Source of the DNA: Microlunatus kandeliicorticis
GTDB taxonomy: Bacteria; Actinomycetota; Actinomycetes; Propionibacteriales; Propionibacteriaceae
Length of the DNA stretch: 64,000 nucleotides
NCBI RefSeq assembly: GCF_014137855.1
Contig: NZ_JACGWT010000003.1
Location: 62,001 to 126,000, forward strand
Reading direction: 5' to 3'
Positions 11,403 through 20,638 of the stretch are shown here, in pieces (the stretch's first letter is position 1; each line of letters begins with the position of its first letter). The notes below the pieces were generated by a model, which worked only from the letters and a program-made list of their open reading frames with translations, was not told the DNA's origin and did not search any database. The position numbers and the translations under genes were made by a program.

Positions 11403-11602
11403 GTAGTAGGGCTCCGGAAGTGGATTGAGTTGGACGTGGCGCCGCAGCCCGGTCCGTAGCGAGGGCGCAGGAACGAGGTCCCCGCGCGGTCGTCGCCGTG
11501 CTCTCAAACCACCCCGGCCGGGATCCGGCGGAGTTGCCCAACAGTCGACCTACGAGCGCGACCTGCTCTGTCCGAAGTCGCACAGGCCACAGCGCACAGA
11601 CA
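11403..11602 (-). other. Long rpsA 5' leader (about 195 nt), no gene seen
   Basis: Between the predicted transcription start near 11596 and the rpsA ATG there is no credible coding frame. Several GC-rich helices are possible, but I recognise no known cis-regulatory RNA. Such a long leader is unusual in a window where many genes look leaderless. Confidence 0.5.
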
Positions 11603-11632
11603 AGCCTACCCGCGGTCACGGAAGGCGGTCAA
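11603..11632 (-). promoter_or_regulatory. Strong sigma-A promoter of rpsA
   Basis: Minus strand -35 TTGACC (11627-11632) and -10 TAGGCT (11603-11608) are separated by 18 bp. Both hexamers are near consensus for the principal actinobacterial sigma factor. Confidence 0.75.
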
Positions 11633-11798
11633 AAGCCACCGCGGGCCGCACGGGCCCGCCGTCGTCGTGGACGGGCCTCGCGCGTGGAGGGCGCCGTCAG
11701 CAGAGGACAACGGTACGGGGCCGAGGCTGGTTCCCGGAAGCCCGGGAGCCGTCCCGGCGCGGCGGGGCCGTGCGGGCGCGGGTGGCAGGATCGCCGCC

Positions 11799-12131
11799 AT
11801 GACGGAGTCCCGTTTCGTGGTCCGCGACGCCGCCGGCACGGTGGTCGACCCGGTCCTGCCCGAGTCGCTGCACCCCTTCCTGCTCGACCGCGCCGGCACC
11901 CCCGGCGAACGGGTCGCGCTGACCGAGCACGAGGACGGTGCCGACAGCGCCGAGCCGCGGCGGAGCGCCGTGGCCGAGCCGGAGCCCGACGGCGGGTGGC
12001 GGGTCCGCGTCGATCACGACGGCGGGATCGTCGCCCGCGCGGTCAACACCGACGCGGTCTATGACCTGCTGCGGTCCTGGGCCGCCGACGACGACTGGTG
12101 GCTCGAGGCCTTCGGCTGGGAGCGCGGCTGA
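11799..12131 (+). CDS. Hypothetical small protein
   Basis: A 110-residue acidic protein with no membrane segment or motif I recognise. It contains WRVRVDHDGGIVARAV and ends with LRSWAADDDWWLEAFGWERG. Codon usage is strongly G/C at third positions, supporting a real gene. A longer in-frame start at 11667 would add 44 Arg/Gly/Pro-rich residues and is unlikely. It is convergent with the response regulator gene, whose stop is 6 bp away. Confidence 0.7.
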   Translation: MTESRFVVRDAAGTVVDPVLPESLHPFLLDRAGTPGERVALTEHEDGADSAEPRRSAVAEPEPDGGWRVRVDHDGGIVARAVNTDAVYDLLRSWAADDDWWLEAFGWERG

Positions 12132-12137
12132 CGACCC

Positions 12138-12842
12138 TCAGCGGTCGCCGAACACCTCGAGGGCCAGCCGCACCGCGTGCGGCCGGTCGCGGAGCCGGAG
12201 CTTCGCGAAGAGGTTGTTGATGTGGGTCTTCACCGTCGAGGTGCTGACGAACAGCCGCTCGGCGATCTCGGTGTTGCTGAGCCCCTCGCCGATCAGCCGG
12301 AGCACCTCGCGCTCGCGTGCGGTCAGCTCGGCGGTCCGCGGGTCGTCGGTCGGACGGCCCGGCACCGGCCCCGACGCCGACGGCGTCGCCGGTGACGGCT
12401 GCGTCGGCCCCGGAGCGGCGGCCAGACCGGAGATCAGCCGGGCCGAGACCACCGGGTCGAAGGTGGCCTGCCCGCGGGCCACCGCCCGGATCGCCACCGC
12501 GATGTCCTCGCGCGAGGCGTCCTTGGTCAGGTAGCCCCGGGCGCCGGCCCGCAGCGCCCGGGCGATCGAGGTGTCGTCGGCGTAGGTGGTCAGCACCAGC
12601 ACGGCGACCTCGGGCTGCTCGGCGAGCAGCGCCGCGGTCGCGTCCGCGCCGTCGAGCACCGGCATCCGCAGGTCCATCAGCACCACGTCGGGCCGGGCGC
12701 TGCGGCAGAGCTCGACGGCGGCCCGCCCGTCGGCGGCCGAGCCGACCACCTCGAGATCGTCGAGCAGGCCCAGCACGGTCACCAGCCCGTCGCGGACGAT
12801 GTCCTGGTCGTCGGCCACCAGCACCCGGATCGGCTCGCTCAC
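12138..12842 (-). CDS. NarL/FixJ-family two-component response regulator
   Basis: A 234-residue regulator: an N-terminal receiver with acidic pocket D11/D12, phospho-acceptor D57 (VVLMDLRMP), T84/T85 and K106, a Pro/Ser-rich linker (~140-170), and a C-terminal LuxR-type helix-turn-helix (LTAREREVLRLIGEGLSNTEIAERL). The start is GTG 12842, whose TG overlaps the kinase stop by 4 bp (GTGA), so the pair is translationally coupled. The signal and regulon are unknown; no cell envelope or transporter gene lies next to it to hint at one. Confidence 0.93.
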   Translation of the reverse strand: MSEPIRVLVADDQDIVRDGLVTVLGLLDDLEVVGSAADGRAAVELCRSARPDVVLMDLRMPVLDGADATAALLAEQPEVAVLVLTTYADDTSIARALRAGARGYLTKDASREDIAVAIRAVARGQATFDPVVSARLISGLAAAPGPTQPSPATPSASGPVPGRPTDDPRTAELTAREREVLRLIGEGLSNTEIAERLFVSTSTVKTHINNLFAKLRLRDRPHAVRLALEVFGDR

Positions 12843-14212
12843 CGCAGCTCCCCCACCGGTCGGGTCGACCGGTCCTCGTCGGTCGTCGGGGTGTCGGCCA
12901 CTGGTCCGGCCGACCGCGGCTCCGGCGGGACCGGGCACTCGGCGGCGAGCACCCAGCGTCCGCCCTCGCGCCCGGCCCGGAGCCGGCCGCCGACCAGCGC
13001 CAGCCGTTCGCGGAGCCCGGGCAGTCCGGCGCCGGCGCCGGTATCGGCCAGCGCGGGATCTGCCAGCCCGGGGTCGGCCAGGCCGGGGGCGGTTTGGCCA
13101 GGGGCGGTCAGGCCGGTGCCCGTCGCGCCCCCGTCACCGGCGCCGGGCTCGACCAGGGCGTTCACCAGCTCGAGCAGGACCCGGTCGGTGGCGAACACCA
13201 GGGTGGCCGAGCCGCGACCGCCGGGCGCGTGCTTGTTGAGGTTGGTCAGCCCCTCGCGGGCCACCGCCGCCAGCGTCTCGGCGACGGGGCCGCCCACCGG
13301 CCGGGGGTCGCCGACCACGTCGAGCTCGATCCCGAGCTGGACGCCGACCGGGCCCTGCAACACCGCGCGGACGGCGTCGACCAGGTCGACCGGACCGCGC
13401 TCGGCCGGCTCCGCTCGGAGCTCCTGGACCGCGGCGCGGGCTTCGCGGAGCCCCTCGACGGCCAGTGCGCGCGAGGCGCGGAGCCGGGCTGCGGCCTCGT
13501 CGGTGCGGCCGCGTTCGAGCTCGGCGCCGGCCGCGTCGAGCTGGACGACCAGACCGCCGAGCGCGTGCGCCAGCAGGTCGTGCAGGTCGCGGGCGATCCG
13601 GCTGCGCTCCTCGAGGGCCGCGGCGCGGGCCGCCTCCTCGCGGGTGCGTGCGGTCTGCGCCGTCAGGGCCGCCTGGCGCTCCTTGAGCTGGGCGTTGCGT
13701 TCGGCGAGCGTCAGCTCCTGCTGCCGGCGCAGCACCCGCTGCCGCCGGTTGGTGCCGAAGAGCACCACCGCGGCGACGCCGGCGGTGTTGCCGAACACCG
13801 AGCTCCAGTGCACGCCGTGGACCAGGCCGGTGAGGACCAGCGCCACCCCGAGGACGGACGCCCAGATCACCCCGGTCCGGACCCGGACCTCGGGCTGGCC
13901 GACGAGCATGATGCCGCCGATGACGTAGTAGACGCTGCCGAGCGAGCTGATCCACGGGTTCGCCGCGATCGCGGCGGTCATCATGACCAGGGTGAGGGCG
14001 AAGGCGAGCCGGTCGTAGCGACGCCGCACCCTCAGGAGCATCAGGGCGAAGGCCAGGGCCACGCAGAGGCTGGTGCAGAGTGCCACCCAGAGCGGCCCGG
14101 AGAAGGCGCCGTCGCGCCAGAGCAGATAGCCGAAGGCGCTGTTCCCGACCAGGCGGACGAGCAGCCGGACGGTGCCGTTCCCGCCGCCCCAGCGATCGTC
14201 GACCGCCTCCAT
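12839..14212 (-). CDS. Two-component sensor histidine kinase (HisKA_3 type)
   Basis: A ~457-residue kinase. Residues ~15-155 hold six or so membrane helices with little outside loop, then a coiled stretch (160-200), the HisKA_3 phospho-acceptor region EERSRIARDLHDLLAHALGG with H211, and a HATPase_c domain (EGLTNLNKHA as N-box). Between the N-box and the G-box (GLPGLRERLALVGG) is an odd insert of repeated GLADP-like units. The start is either ATG 14212 or GTG 14221. It is coupled to the response regulator gene. Membrane-buried sensing resembles kinases that detect envelope stress, but that is inference. Confidence 0.92.
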   Translation of the reverse strand: MEAVDDRWGGGNGTVRLLVRLVGNSAFGYLLWRDGAFSGPLWVALCTSLCVALAFALMLLRVRRRYDRLAFALTLVMMTAAIAANPWISSLGSVYYVIGGIMLVGQPEVRVRTGVIWASVLGVALVLTGLVHGVHWSSVFGNTAGVAAVVLFGTNRRQRVLRRQQELTLAERNAQLKERQAALTAQTARTREEAARAAALEERSRIARDLHDLLAHALGGLVVQLDAAGAELERGRTDEAAARLRASRALAVEGLREARAAVQELRAEPAERGPVDLVDAVRAVLQGPVGVQLGIELDVVGDPRPVGGPVAETLAAVAREGLTNLNKHAPGGRGSATLVFATDRVLLELVNALVEPGAGDGGATGTGLTAPGQTAPGLADPGLADPALADTGAGAGLPGLRERLALVGGRLRAGREGGRWVLAAECPVPPEPRSAGPVADTPTTDEDRSTRPVGELR

Positions 14213-14364
14213 CCAGCTCACCGGAGCGATCCTAGGCAGATCGGCCGGTCGGGGACGTCGGCGCACGAGCCGTGCCCCGGCTCCCGTCGCCCCGACCCCG
14301 ACCGGGGTGGCGACGACGGGGACCGGGGCACGGTGCTGACCGGGGACACGGCGGTGGGTGGGCG

Positions 14365-14883
14365 TCAGAACCCGACGGCGGCGTACTCGCGCTGCCGCTC
14401 GGCGGCCTGGTGCCGGTCGATGCGCTCGCGGATCATCAGCGCCTGGACCGTCTTGATGACGGCGACGACGATCAGGATGGTGCCGGTCTGCTCGGCCAGT
14501 CCGGCGTCGACCACGTGGGCGACGACCGCCAGACCGATGCGCACCACCAGGAAGCCCAGCCAGACCCCGATGCCGGCCGCGCCGAGCCGGGACTTGAGCT
14601 GGTCGCCGAACCGGCGGATCTGGGTGAACCGACCCATCAGCCAGCCGGCCAGCAGCCCGAGCGCCAGCTCGGTGCCGATGATCAGCACGTCGACCGCGCC
14701 GACGTGCAGGTGGCTCAGGGCCCGGGCGCCGGTGACCAGGCTGACGACGCCGATCAGGCCGAAGATCACCGGCATCCGCAGCAGTCTGGTGAGGTTGACC
14801 GTCTGCCAGACGCTCTGCCGGACGGTGATGAAGGCGATCACCAGGACGGCGATGCCGATGGTCTCCAGGGTGTCCATGTTCAT
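14365..14883 (-). CDS. Small four- to five-helix membrane protein of unknown function
   Basis: A 172-residue integral membrane protein with five hydrophobic stretches (starting IGIAVLVIAFITV, MPVIFGLIGVVSLV, VDVLIIGTELALGLLAGWLMG, IGVWLGFLVVRIGLAVVAHVV, TILIVVAVIKTVQALMI) and a charged C-terminus. It resembles DUF1453-like or CcdC-like membrane proteins, but I cannot assign it. The ATG has GAGGAG seven bases upstream. A 37-bp inverted repeat just upstream of that site suggests it is regulated separately from the downstream kinase operon. Confidence 0.75.
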   Translation of the reverse strand: MNMDTLETIGIAVLVIAFITVRQSVWQTVNLTRLLRMPVIFGLIGVVSLVTGARALSHLHVGAVDVLIIGTELALGLLAGWLMGRFTQIRRFGDQLKSRLGAAGIGVWLGFLVVRIGLAVVAHVVDAGLAEQTGTILIVVAVIKTVQALMIRERIDRHQAAERQREYAAVGF

Positions 14884-14900
14884 GGTCGTGCTCCTCGTTT

Positions 14901-14937
14901 CCGTTTCTCGACGACGACCTCAGTCTTCGAGAAACGG
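14901..14937 (-). promoter_or_regulatory. 11-bp perfect inverted repeat, candidate operator or leader hairpin
   Basis: CCGTTTCTCGA (14901-14911) and TCGAGAAACGG (14927-14937) are exact reverse complements around a 15-nt spacer. The repeat ends 17 bp before the ATG of the membrane protein gene and abuts its GAGGAG. It could be a repressor site or an RNA hairpin beside the ribosome site. Confidence 0.5.
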
Positions 14938-15006
14938 CTCCGGGACCCCACCACCCAAGGATGGAATCCCGGGTGGAGACGCGGGTGGAGAAACCGGGTG
15001 GAGAAC

Positions 15007-15152
15007 GCGCTTCGACAGGTTCAGCGGTCGTCCCAGTGCGCTTCGACAGGCTCAGCGCGCGTCCCGGGTGCGCGCCGACAAGCTCAGCGGTCGTCCCCGT
15101 GCGCTTCGACGGGCTCAGCGCGCGTCCCGGGTGCGCTTCGACAGGCTCAGCG
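15007..15152. repeat. Five copies of the TTCGACAGGCTCAG repeat upstream of the polA stop
   Basis: Five imperfect copies of CTTCGACAGGCTCAGC, alternating with GGTCGTCCC or GCGCGTCCCGGGTGCG spacers. They lie between the membrane protein gene (start 14883) and the polA stop (15162). Copies differ by single bases (AGGTT, GCCGACAAG, GACGGG), showing drift. The same core occurs near 34.6 and 55.1 kb. Confidence 0.85.
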
Positions 15153-15161
15153 GCCGGGGCG

Positions 15162-17975
15162 TCAGTGGGCGGCTTCGTGCCAGGAGCGGCCGACGCCGAC
15201 CGACACGTCGAGCGGGACCTGGAGCTCGACGGCGTGACCCATCTTGTCACGGACCAGCGCCTCGAGCGCCTCACGCTCGCCCGGCGCGACCTCGAAGACC
15301 AGCTCGTCGTGCACCTGGAGGAGCATCCGGCTGGCCAGTCCCGCCTGGTCGATCGCCGTCTCGACGTCGAGCATGGCGATCTTGATGATGTCCGCGGCCG
15401 AGCCCTGGATCGGGGCGTTGAGGGCCATCCGCTCGGCCATCTCGCGACGCTGCCGGTTGTCGCTGGTCAGGTCGGGCAGATACCGGCGACGACCGAGCAG
15501 GGTCTCCGTGTACTCGGTCCGCCGGGCGTCCTCGACCAGGGAGCGCAGGTAGTCCCGCACGCCGCCGAACCGCTCGAAGTACTCGTCCATCAGCTCCTTG
15601 GCCTCGGACGTCGAGATGCCGAGCTGTTGGCTGAGCCCGAAGGCGCTGAGTCCGTAGGCGAGCCCGTAGTTCATCGCCTTGATCTTGGCCCGCTGCGCCG
15701 GCGTGACGTCCTCGGCCGCCACCCCGAAGACCCGCGAGGCGGTGATGGTGTGGAAGTCGAGCCCGGAGTGAAACGCCTCGATCAGCCCGGCGTCGGCGCT
15801 GTTGTCGGCCATGATCCGCATCTCGATCTGGCTGTAGTCGACCGACATCAGCGAGTCGTAGCCCGGCCCGACCACGAAGGCCTCGCGGATCCGTCGACCG
15901 GCGTCGGTGCGGATCGGGATGTTCTGCAGGTTCGGGTCGGTGCTCGAGAGCCGCCCGGTGGCCGCGATCGTCTGCACGTAGGTGGTGTGGATCCGGCCGT
16001 CGTCGGCCACCGACTTGAGCAGCCCCTCGACGGTCTGCTTGAGCCGGATCGCGTCGCGGTGGATCAGCAGCTGGGCCAGGAAGGGGTGCTCGGTCTTGGC
16101 GTAGAGACCCTGGAGCGCGTCGGCGTCGGTGGTGTAGCCCGACTTCGTCCGCCGGGTCTTCGGCATGTCGAGCTCCTCGAACAGCACCACCTGGAGCTGC
16201 TTGGGAGAGCCGAGGTTGATCTCCTTGCCGAGCACCCGGTAGGCCTCGTCCGCGGCCTGAGTGACCACCGCACCGAACGAGCTCTCCAGCGCGTGCAGGT
16301 GGTCGAGGTCGACGGCGATGCCGATCCGTTCCATCCGGGCCAGCGTGCGCTGCAGCGGCATCTCGACCTCGCGCAGCAGCCGGGTGCCGCCGCGGGTGTC
16401 GATCTCGGCCTCGAGCGCCTCGGCGAGGTCGACCACCGCACGGGCGCGGACCATCGAGGCCTCGGCGGCCAGCTCGGTGCCGCTGTCGTCGTCGCCGAAC
16501 TCGAGCGCCAGCTGGTTCGCGTCGGCCTCGTCGGCAGCCTTCGGGTCCTCGACCTTGAGCTCGCGCTTGAGGTAGCGGACGGTCAGGTCGGCCAGGTCGT
16601 AGGTGCGCTGGTCAGGCCGGGTCAGGTAGGCGGCGAGCTGGGTGTCGGACACCAGCCCGTGGAGGTCCCAGCCGCTGGCCCAGGCGGCCAGCATCGGCCC
16701 CTTGGCGTCGTGGACGACCTTGGCCGCCGACGGGTCGGCCAGCCAGTCGGCCAGGGCCGCGTCGTCCTCGGGGGTCAGGTCGGCGAGCACCACGTAGCCG
16801 GCGGTGGCGGCGGGGCTCGCGGCGTCCTCTTCCGTCCCCGGGTCACCGTCGCGCGGCTCGGCGGTGGCGAACGCCAGCGCCTCGAGGTCGCCGGTGCCCG
16901 AACCCCAGTGCCCGATGACGTCGACGCCGGTCCGCCGACCCGGGGTGTGCTCGGCCAGCCACCCAGCCAGGCTGCCGGGCGCCAGGATCGTCCCGGACAG
17001 GTCGAACCCGCCCTCGGGCAGCTCCTCGCCGTGGTTGGGCAGCGCCTCGAGCAGCCGGTCGCGGAGCACCCGGAACTCGAGCCCGTCGAACAGCTGGTGG
17101 GTGGCCTCGCGGTTCCAGTCGCGCCGGGCCAGGTCGTCGATGGACAGGCCGAGCTCGAGGTCGCAGACCAGCCCATTGATCTGCCGGTTGAGCCGGACGT
17201 CGGGGATCCGTTCGCGGAACGCCTCGGCCGCCTTGCCCTTGAGCTCGCCGGCGTGCTCGATCAGGTTCTCCAGACCGTCGTAGGTGGTCAGCCACTTGGC
17301 CGCGGTCTTCGGTCCGACCCCGGGCACGCCGGGCAGGTTGTCGCTGCTCTCCCCCACCAGCGCGGCGATCTCCGGGTAGCGGGCCGGCGGCACGAAGTAG
17401 CGTTCCTCGACCGCCGCCGGGGTCATCCGGGCCAGGTCGGAGACGCCCTTGCGGGGGTAGAGGATCGTCACGTGGTCGTCGACCAGCTGGAAGGTGTCGC
17501 GGTCGCCCGAGCAGATCAGCACGTCCAGCCCGGCCGCGGTGGCCTGCTTGGTCAGCGTGCCGATGACGTCGTCGGCCTCGAAGCCCTCCTTGTCGAGGTA
17601 GACGATGTTGAGGGCGTCCAGTACCTCCTTGACCAGCGCCACCTGGCCGCTGAACTCGGCCGGTGAGCTCGACCGGTTCGCCTTGTACTCGGTGTAGACC
17701 TCGGAGCGGAACGTCTGCCGGGAGACGTCGAAGGCGACCGCCAGGTGGGTCGGGGCCTCGTCGCGGAGGACGTTGATCAGCATCGAGGTGAACCCGAAGA
17801 CGGCGTTGGTGTGCTGGCCCGTCTGGGTGGAGAAGTTCTCCACCGGCAGCGCGAAGAAGGCCCGGTAGGCGATCGAGTGGCCGTCGATCAGCAGCAGCTT
17901 GGGCCGGGCCGGCTCGCTCGACGCGGCGCTCGCCGCCTTCTTCGCGGCGGTCTTCTTCGCGGTCGTCGCAGGCAC
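15162..17975 (-). CDS. polA: DNA polymerase I
   Basis: A 937-residue family A polymerase for gap filling in repair and Okazaki processing. Residues ~25-320 form the 5'-3' exonuclease with a helix-hairpin-helix (GVPGVGPKTAAKWL). Residues ~335-520 form a 3'-5' exonuclease-like domain lacking the DEDD carboxylates, so proofreading is probably absent. The polymerase has motif A SVDYSQIEMRIMA, motif B KIKAMNYGLAYGLSAFG and motif C LQVHDELVFEV. A Tyr stands at the position of E. coli F762. The Ala/Lys tail at 1-20 is unusual. The start is GTG 17975, 6 nt after TAGAGT, so it may be leaderless. Confidence 0.97.
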   Translation of the reverse strand: MPATTAKKTAAKKAASAASSEPARPKLLLIDGHSIAYRAFFALPVENFSTQTGQHTNAVFGFTSMLINVLRDEAPTHLAVAFDVSRQTFRSEVYTEYKANRSSSPAEFSGQVALVKEVLDALNIVYLDKEGFEADDVIGTLTKQATAAGLDVLICSGDRDTFQLVDDHVTILYPRKGVSDLARMTPAAVEERYFVPPARYPEIAALVGESSDNLPGVPGVGPKTAAKWLTTYDGLENLIEHAGELKGKAAEAFRERIPDVRLNRQINGLVCDLELGLSIDDLARRDWNREATHQLFDGLEFRVLRDRLLEALPNHGEELPEGGFDLSGTILAPGSLAGWLAEHTPGRRTGVDVIGHWGSGTGDLEALAFATAEPRDGDPGTEEDAASPAATAGYVVLADLTPEDDAALADWLADPSAAKVVHDAKGPMLAAWASGWDLHGLVSDTQLAAYLTRPDQRTYDLADLTVRYLKRELKVEDPKAADEADANQLALEFGDDDSGTELAAEASMVRARAVVDLAEALEAEIDTRGGTRLLREVEMPLQRTLARMERIGIAVDLDHLHALESSFGAVVTQAADEAYRVLGKEINLGSPKQLQVVLFEELDMPKTRRTKSGYTTDADALQGLYAKTEHPFLAQLLIHRDAIRLKQTVEGLLKSVADDGRIHTTYVQTIAATGRLSSTDPNLQNIPIRTDAGRRIREAFVVGPGYDSLMSVDYSQIEMRIMADNSADAGLIEAFHSGLDFHTITASRVFGVAAEDVTPAQRAKIKAMNYGLAYGLSAFGLSQQLGISTSEAKELMDEYFERFGGVRDYLRSLVEDARRTEYTETLLGRRRYLPDLTSDNRQRREMAERMALNAPIQGSAADIIKIAMLDVETAIDQAGLASRMLLQVHDELVFEVAPGEREALEALVRDKMGHAVELQVPLDVSVGVGRSWHEAAH

Positions 17976-18040
17976 GGTCCGACTCTAGTTGTGGGGTCGG
18001 ACACCGCGGGCGCCCACCGAGCCACGGCTAGAGTCCGGCC

Positions 18041-19071
18041 ATGGCACAGATCCACCGGGCCACGCTTGACCCCGGCAAGCTCGACCTCGTCGAGGCCTGG
18101 CTCTCCCGGCAGCCGTGGGCCACCCTCGCCGGGGAGCTGACCCGGGTCGGGGCGTACCGGTTCGACGACCCGGCCGGCGAGGTCGGGGTGGAGACCTTCC
18201 TGGTCCGCTCCGGCGACGTCGTGCTGCAGGTCCCGATGACCTTCCGCGGCGCCCCGCTGGACGGCGCCGAGGCGTTCCTGATGGGCACCACCGAGCACTC
18301 GGTGCTCGGCACCCGGTGGGTCTACGACGGCTGCGGCGACCCGGTCTGGGCGGCCACCCTGACCGCGGCGATCCGGGACGGGGGCCGGCAGGCCGAGGAG
18401 CTGGTCGAGACCCCGGACGGACCCGAGGCGCGGGTCCCGACGGTCTTCGTCGCCGGGCACCCGCCGACCACCTCGGGCGGGGCCGGGACGGAACCGGCCG
18501 ACGGGACGCTCCCGGCGGTCGAGCAGCGCGACGGGCTGACCGTGGTCCGGCACGCGGGCGTCGAGCTGACGCTGGCCCGCACCGCGGGCGCCCTCGGCGA
18601 CGAGCCCCGGCCCGGCACCCTGGTCGGGCACTGGGCCGACGGCGACGGCGTGCTGGCCGTGCTGCGGACCGGCCCGGCGGTGCCCGACTGGTACGGGCAG
18701 CTGTCGAGCGCGCTCGACACCCGGATGGGGTTCGAGGTGCTCGAGCTCGGCGCCGAGCGGGTGGTCGGCCGGATGCCGGTCGAGGGGAACACCCAGCCGA
18801 TGGGACTCTGGCACGGCGGGGCGTCCTGCGTGCTGGCCGAGACCCTGGCCTCGATCGGGGCGGTCGCGCACGCTCTCCCCGACCGGCTGGCGGTCGGGGT
18901 GGACCTCAACGCCACCCACCACCGCTCGGTCCGGTCCGGCTGGGTCACCGGGACCGCGACCGCGCTGCGGCTCGGCCGGACGGTGGCGATGTACGAGGTG
19001 GTGCTGGTCGACGACGACGGCCGCCGGGTCTGCACCGCCCGGGTCACCTGCCAGCTGGTGGCGGGGCCCGG

Positions 19072-19090
<19 letters not shown>
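18041..19090 (+). CDS. Fusion of a maltokinase N-terminal cap-like domain and a hotdog thioesterase
   Basis: A 349-residue protein with two unrelated halves. Residues 1-210 resemble stand-alone actinobacterial maltokinase N-terminal cap-like (CG0192-type) proteins: VGAYRFDDPAGEVGVETFLV, FRGAPLDGAEAFLMGTTEHSVLGTRWVYDG. Residues ~214-345 are a PaaI/DHNA-CoA type hotdog thioesterase: RMPVEGNTQPMGLWHGG, with catalytic E267, and NATHHRS. Thioesterases of the second type commonly neighbour polA in actinobacteria, so the cap half looks like the acquisition. The frame is continuous with no stop or slip. TAGAGT lies 6 nt before the ATG. Its 3' end overlaps the convergent livF end by 19 bp. Confidence 0.8.
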
Positions 19091-19779
<689 letters not shown>

Positions 19780-19780
19780 G

Positions 19781-20638
19781 TCAGGCCTCCTGCTGTTCGT
19801 CGTGGTGGCCGTCGGTCTGCGCAGCCTCGTCGGTCTCGGGACCCTTGCCGATGTAGGCCTCGATCACCCGCGGGTCGGACTGCACCTCGTGCGGGGTGCC
19901 CTCGATCAGCGCCTTGCCCTGCACCAGGCAGAGCACCCGGTCGCAGAGGTTGAAGATGAAGCGCATGTCGTGCTCGATCACCACCACGGCGAGCCCCTGG
20001 TCGCGGATCTTGAAGATCAGCTCCTCGGCCTGCCGGGTCTCCTGCGGGTTCATCCCGGCGGTCGGCTCGTCGAGCAGCAGCAGCTTGGGGTCGGTGGCCA
20101 GCGCCCGGGCGATCTCGAGCCGCCGCTGGTCGCCGTAGGGCAGGTTGCGGGCCAGGCTCTCGGCCGTCCCGTCGAGCCCGACGAACTCGAGCAGGGCCTG
20201 GGCCCGGGCCCGGGTCTCGGCCTCCTCGCGCCGGAACTTCGGCCCGCGGATGATGGAGGTGAACGGCCCCGCCGACGTCCGGCAGTAGCGCCCGACCATG
20301 ACATTCTCGAGCGCGGTCATGTTGGCGAACAGCCGGATGTTCTGGAACGTCCGGGCCATCCCGGCCTTGACCACCCGGCGCGGCTTGGGCGGCAGCACCG
20401 ACCCGTCGAACAGCACCCGCCCCGAGGTCGGCAGGTACAGCCCGGTCAGGCAGTTGAAGAAGGTGGTCTTGCCCGCACCGTTCGGGCCGATCAGCCCCAT
20501 GATCTCGCCCGGGTAGACCCGGAAGTCGACCGAGTCGACCGCGACCAGACCGCCGAACCGCATGGTCACCTGTTCGGCGGCCAGCAGCGGCTCCCTGCGG
20601 TCGAGCTCGGCCACCCGGTCGGTGTCCACCGCGGTCAT
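19781..20638 (-). CDS. livG: Branched-chain amino acid ABC transporter ATP-binding protein LivG
   Basis: A 285-residue ABC ATPase of the LivG group with Walker [15 protein letters not shown], the LivG-typical [12 protein letters not shown] after the Q-loop region, signature [15 protein letters not shown] and Walker [14 protein letters not shown]. An ~18-residue N-terminal and ~20-residue acidic/Gln C-terminal extension flank the domain. The ATG overlaps the livM stop by 4 bp. It works as a heterodimer with LivF. Confidence 0.95.
   Translation of the reverse strand: MTAVDTDRVAELDRREPLLAAEQVTMRFGGLVAVDSVDFRVYPGEIMGLIGPNGAGKTTFFNCLTGLYLPTSGRVLFDGSVLPPKPRRVVKAGMARTFQNIRLFANMTALENVMVGRYCRTSAGPFTSIIRGPKFRREEAETRARAQALLEFVGLDGTAESLARNLPYGDQRRLEIARALATDPKLLLLDEPTAGMNPQETRQAEELIFKIRDQGLAVVVIEHDMRFIFNLCDRVLCLVQGKALIEGTPHEVQSDPRVIEAYIGKGPETDEAAQTDGHHDEQQEA

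Noticed and set aside
11667-11798. Longer start for the hypothetical gene ending at 12131
   Set aside because: The added 44 residues are Arg/Gly/Pro-rich and lie in the control region shared with rpsA.
14222-15274. N-terminal extension of the sensor kinase through the repeats
   Set aside because: The frame is open only because of GC bias; the product is Arg/Pro-rich, crosses a separate membrane protein gene and includes non-coding repeats.
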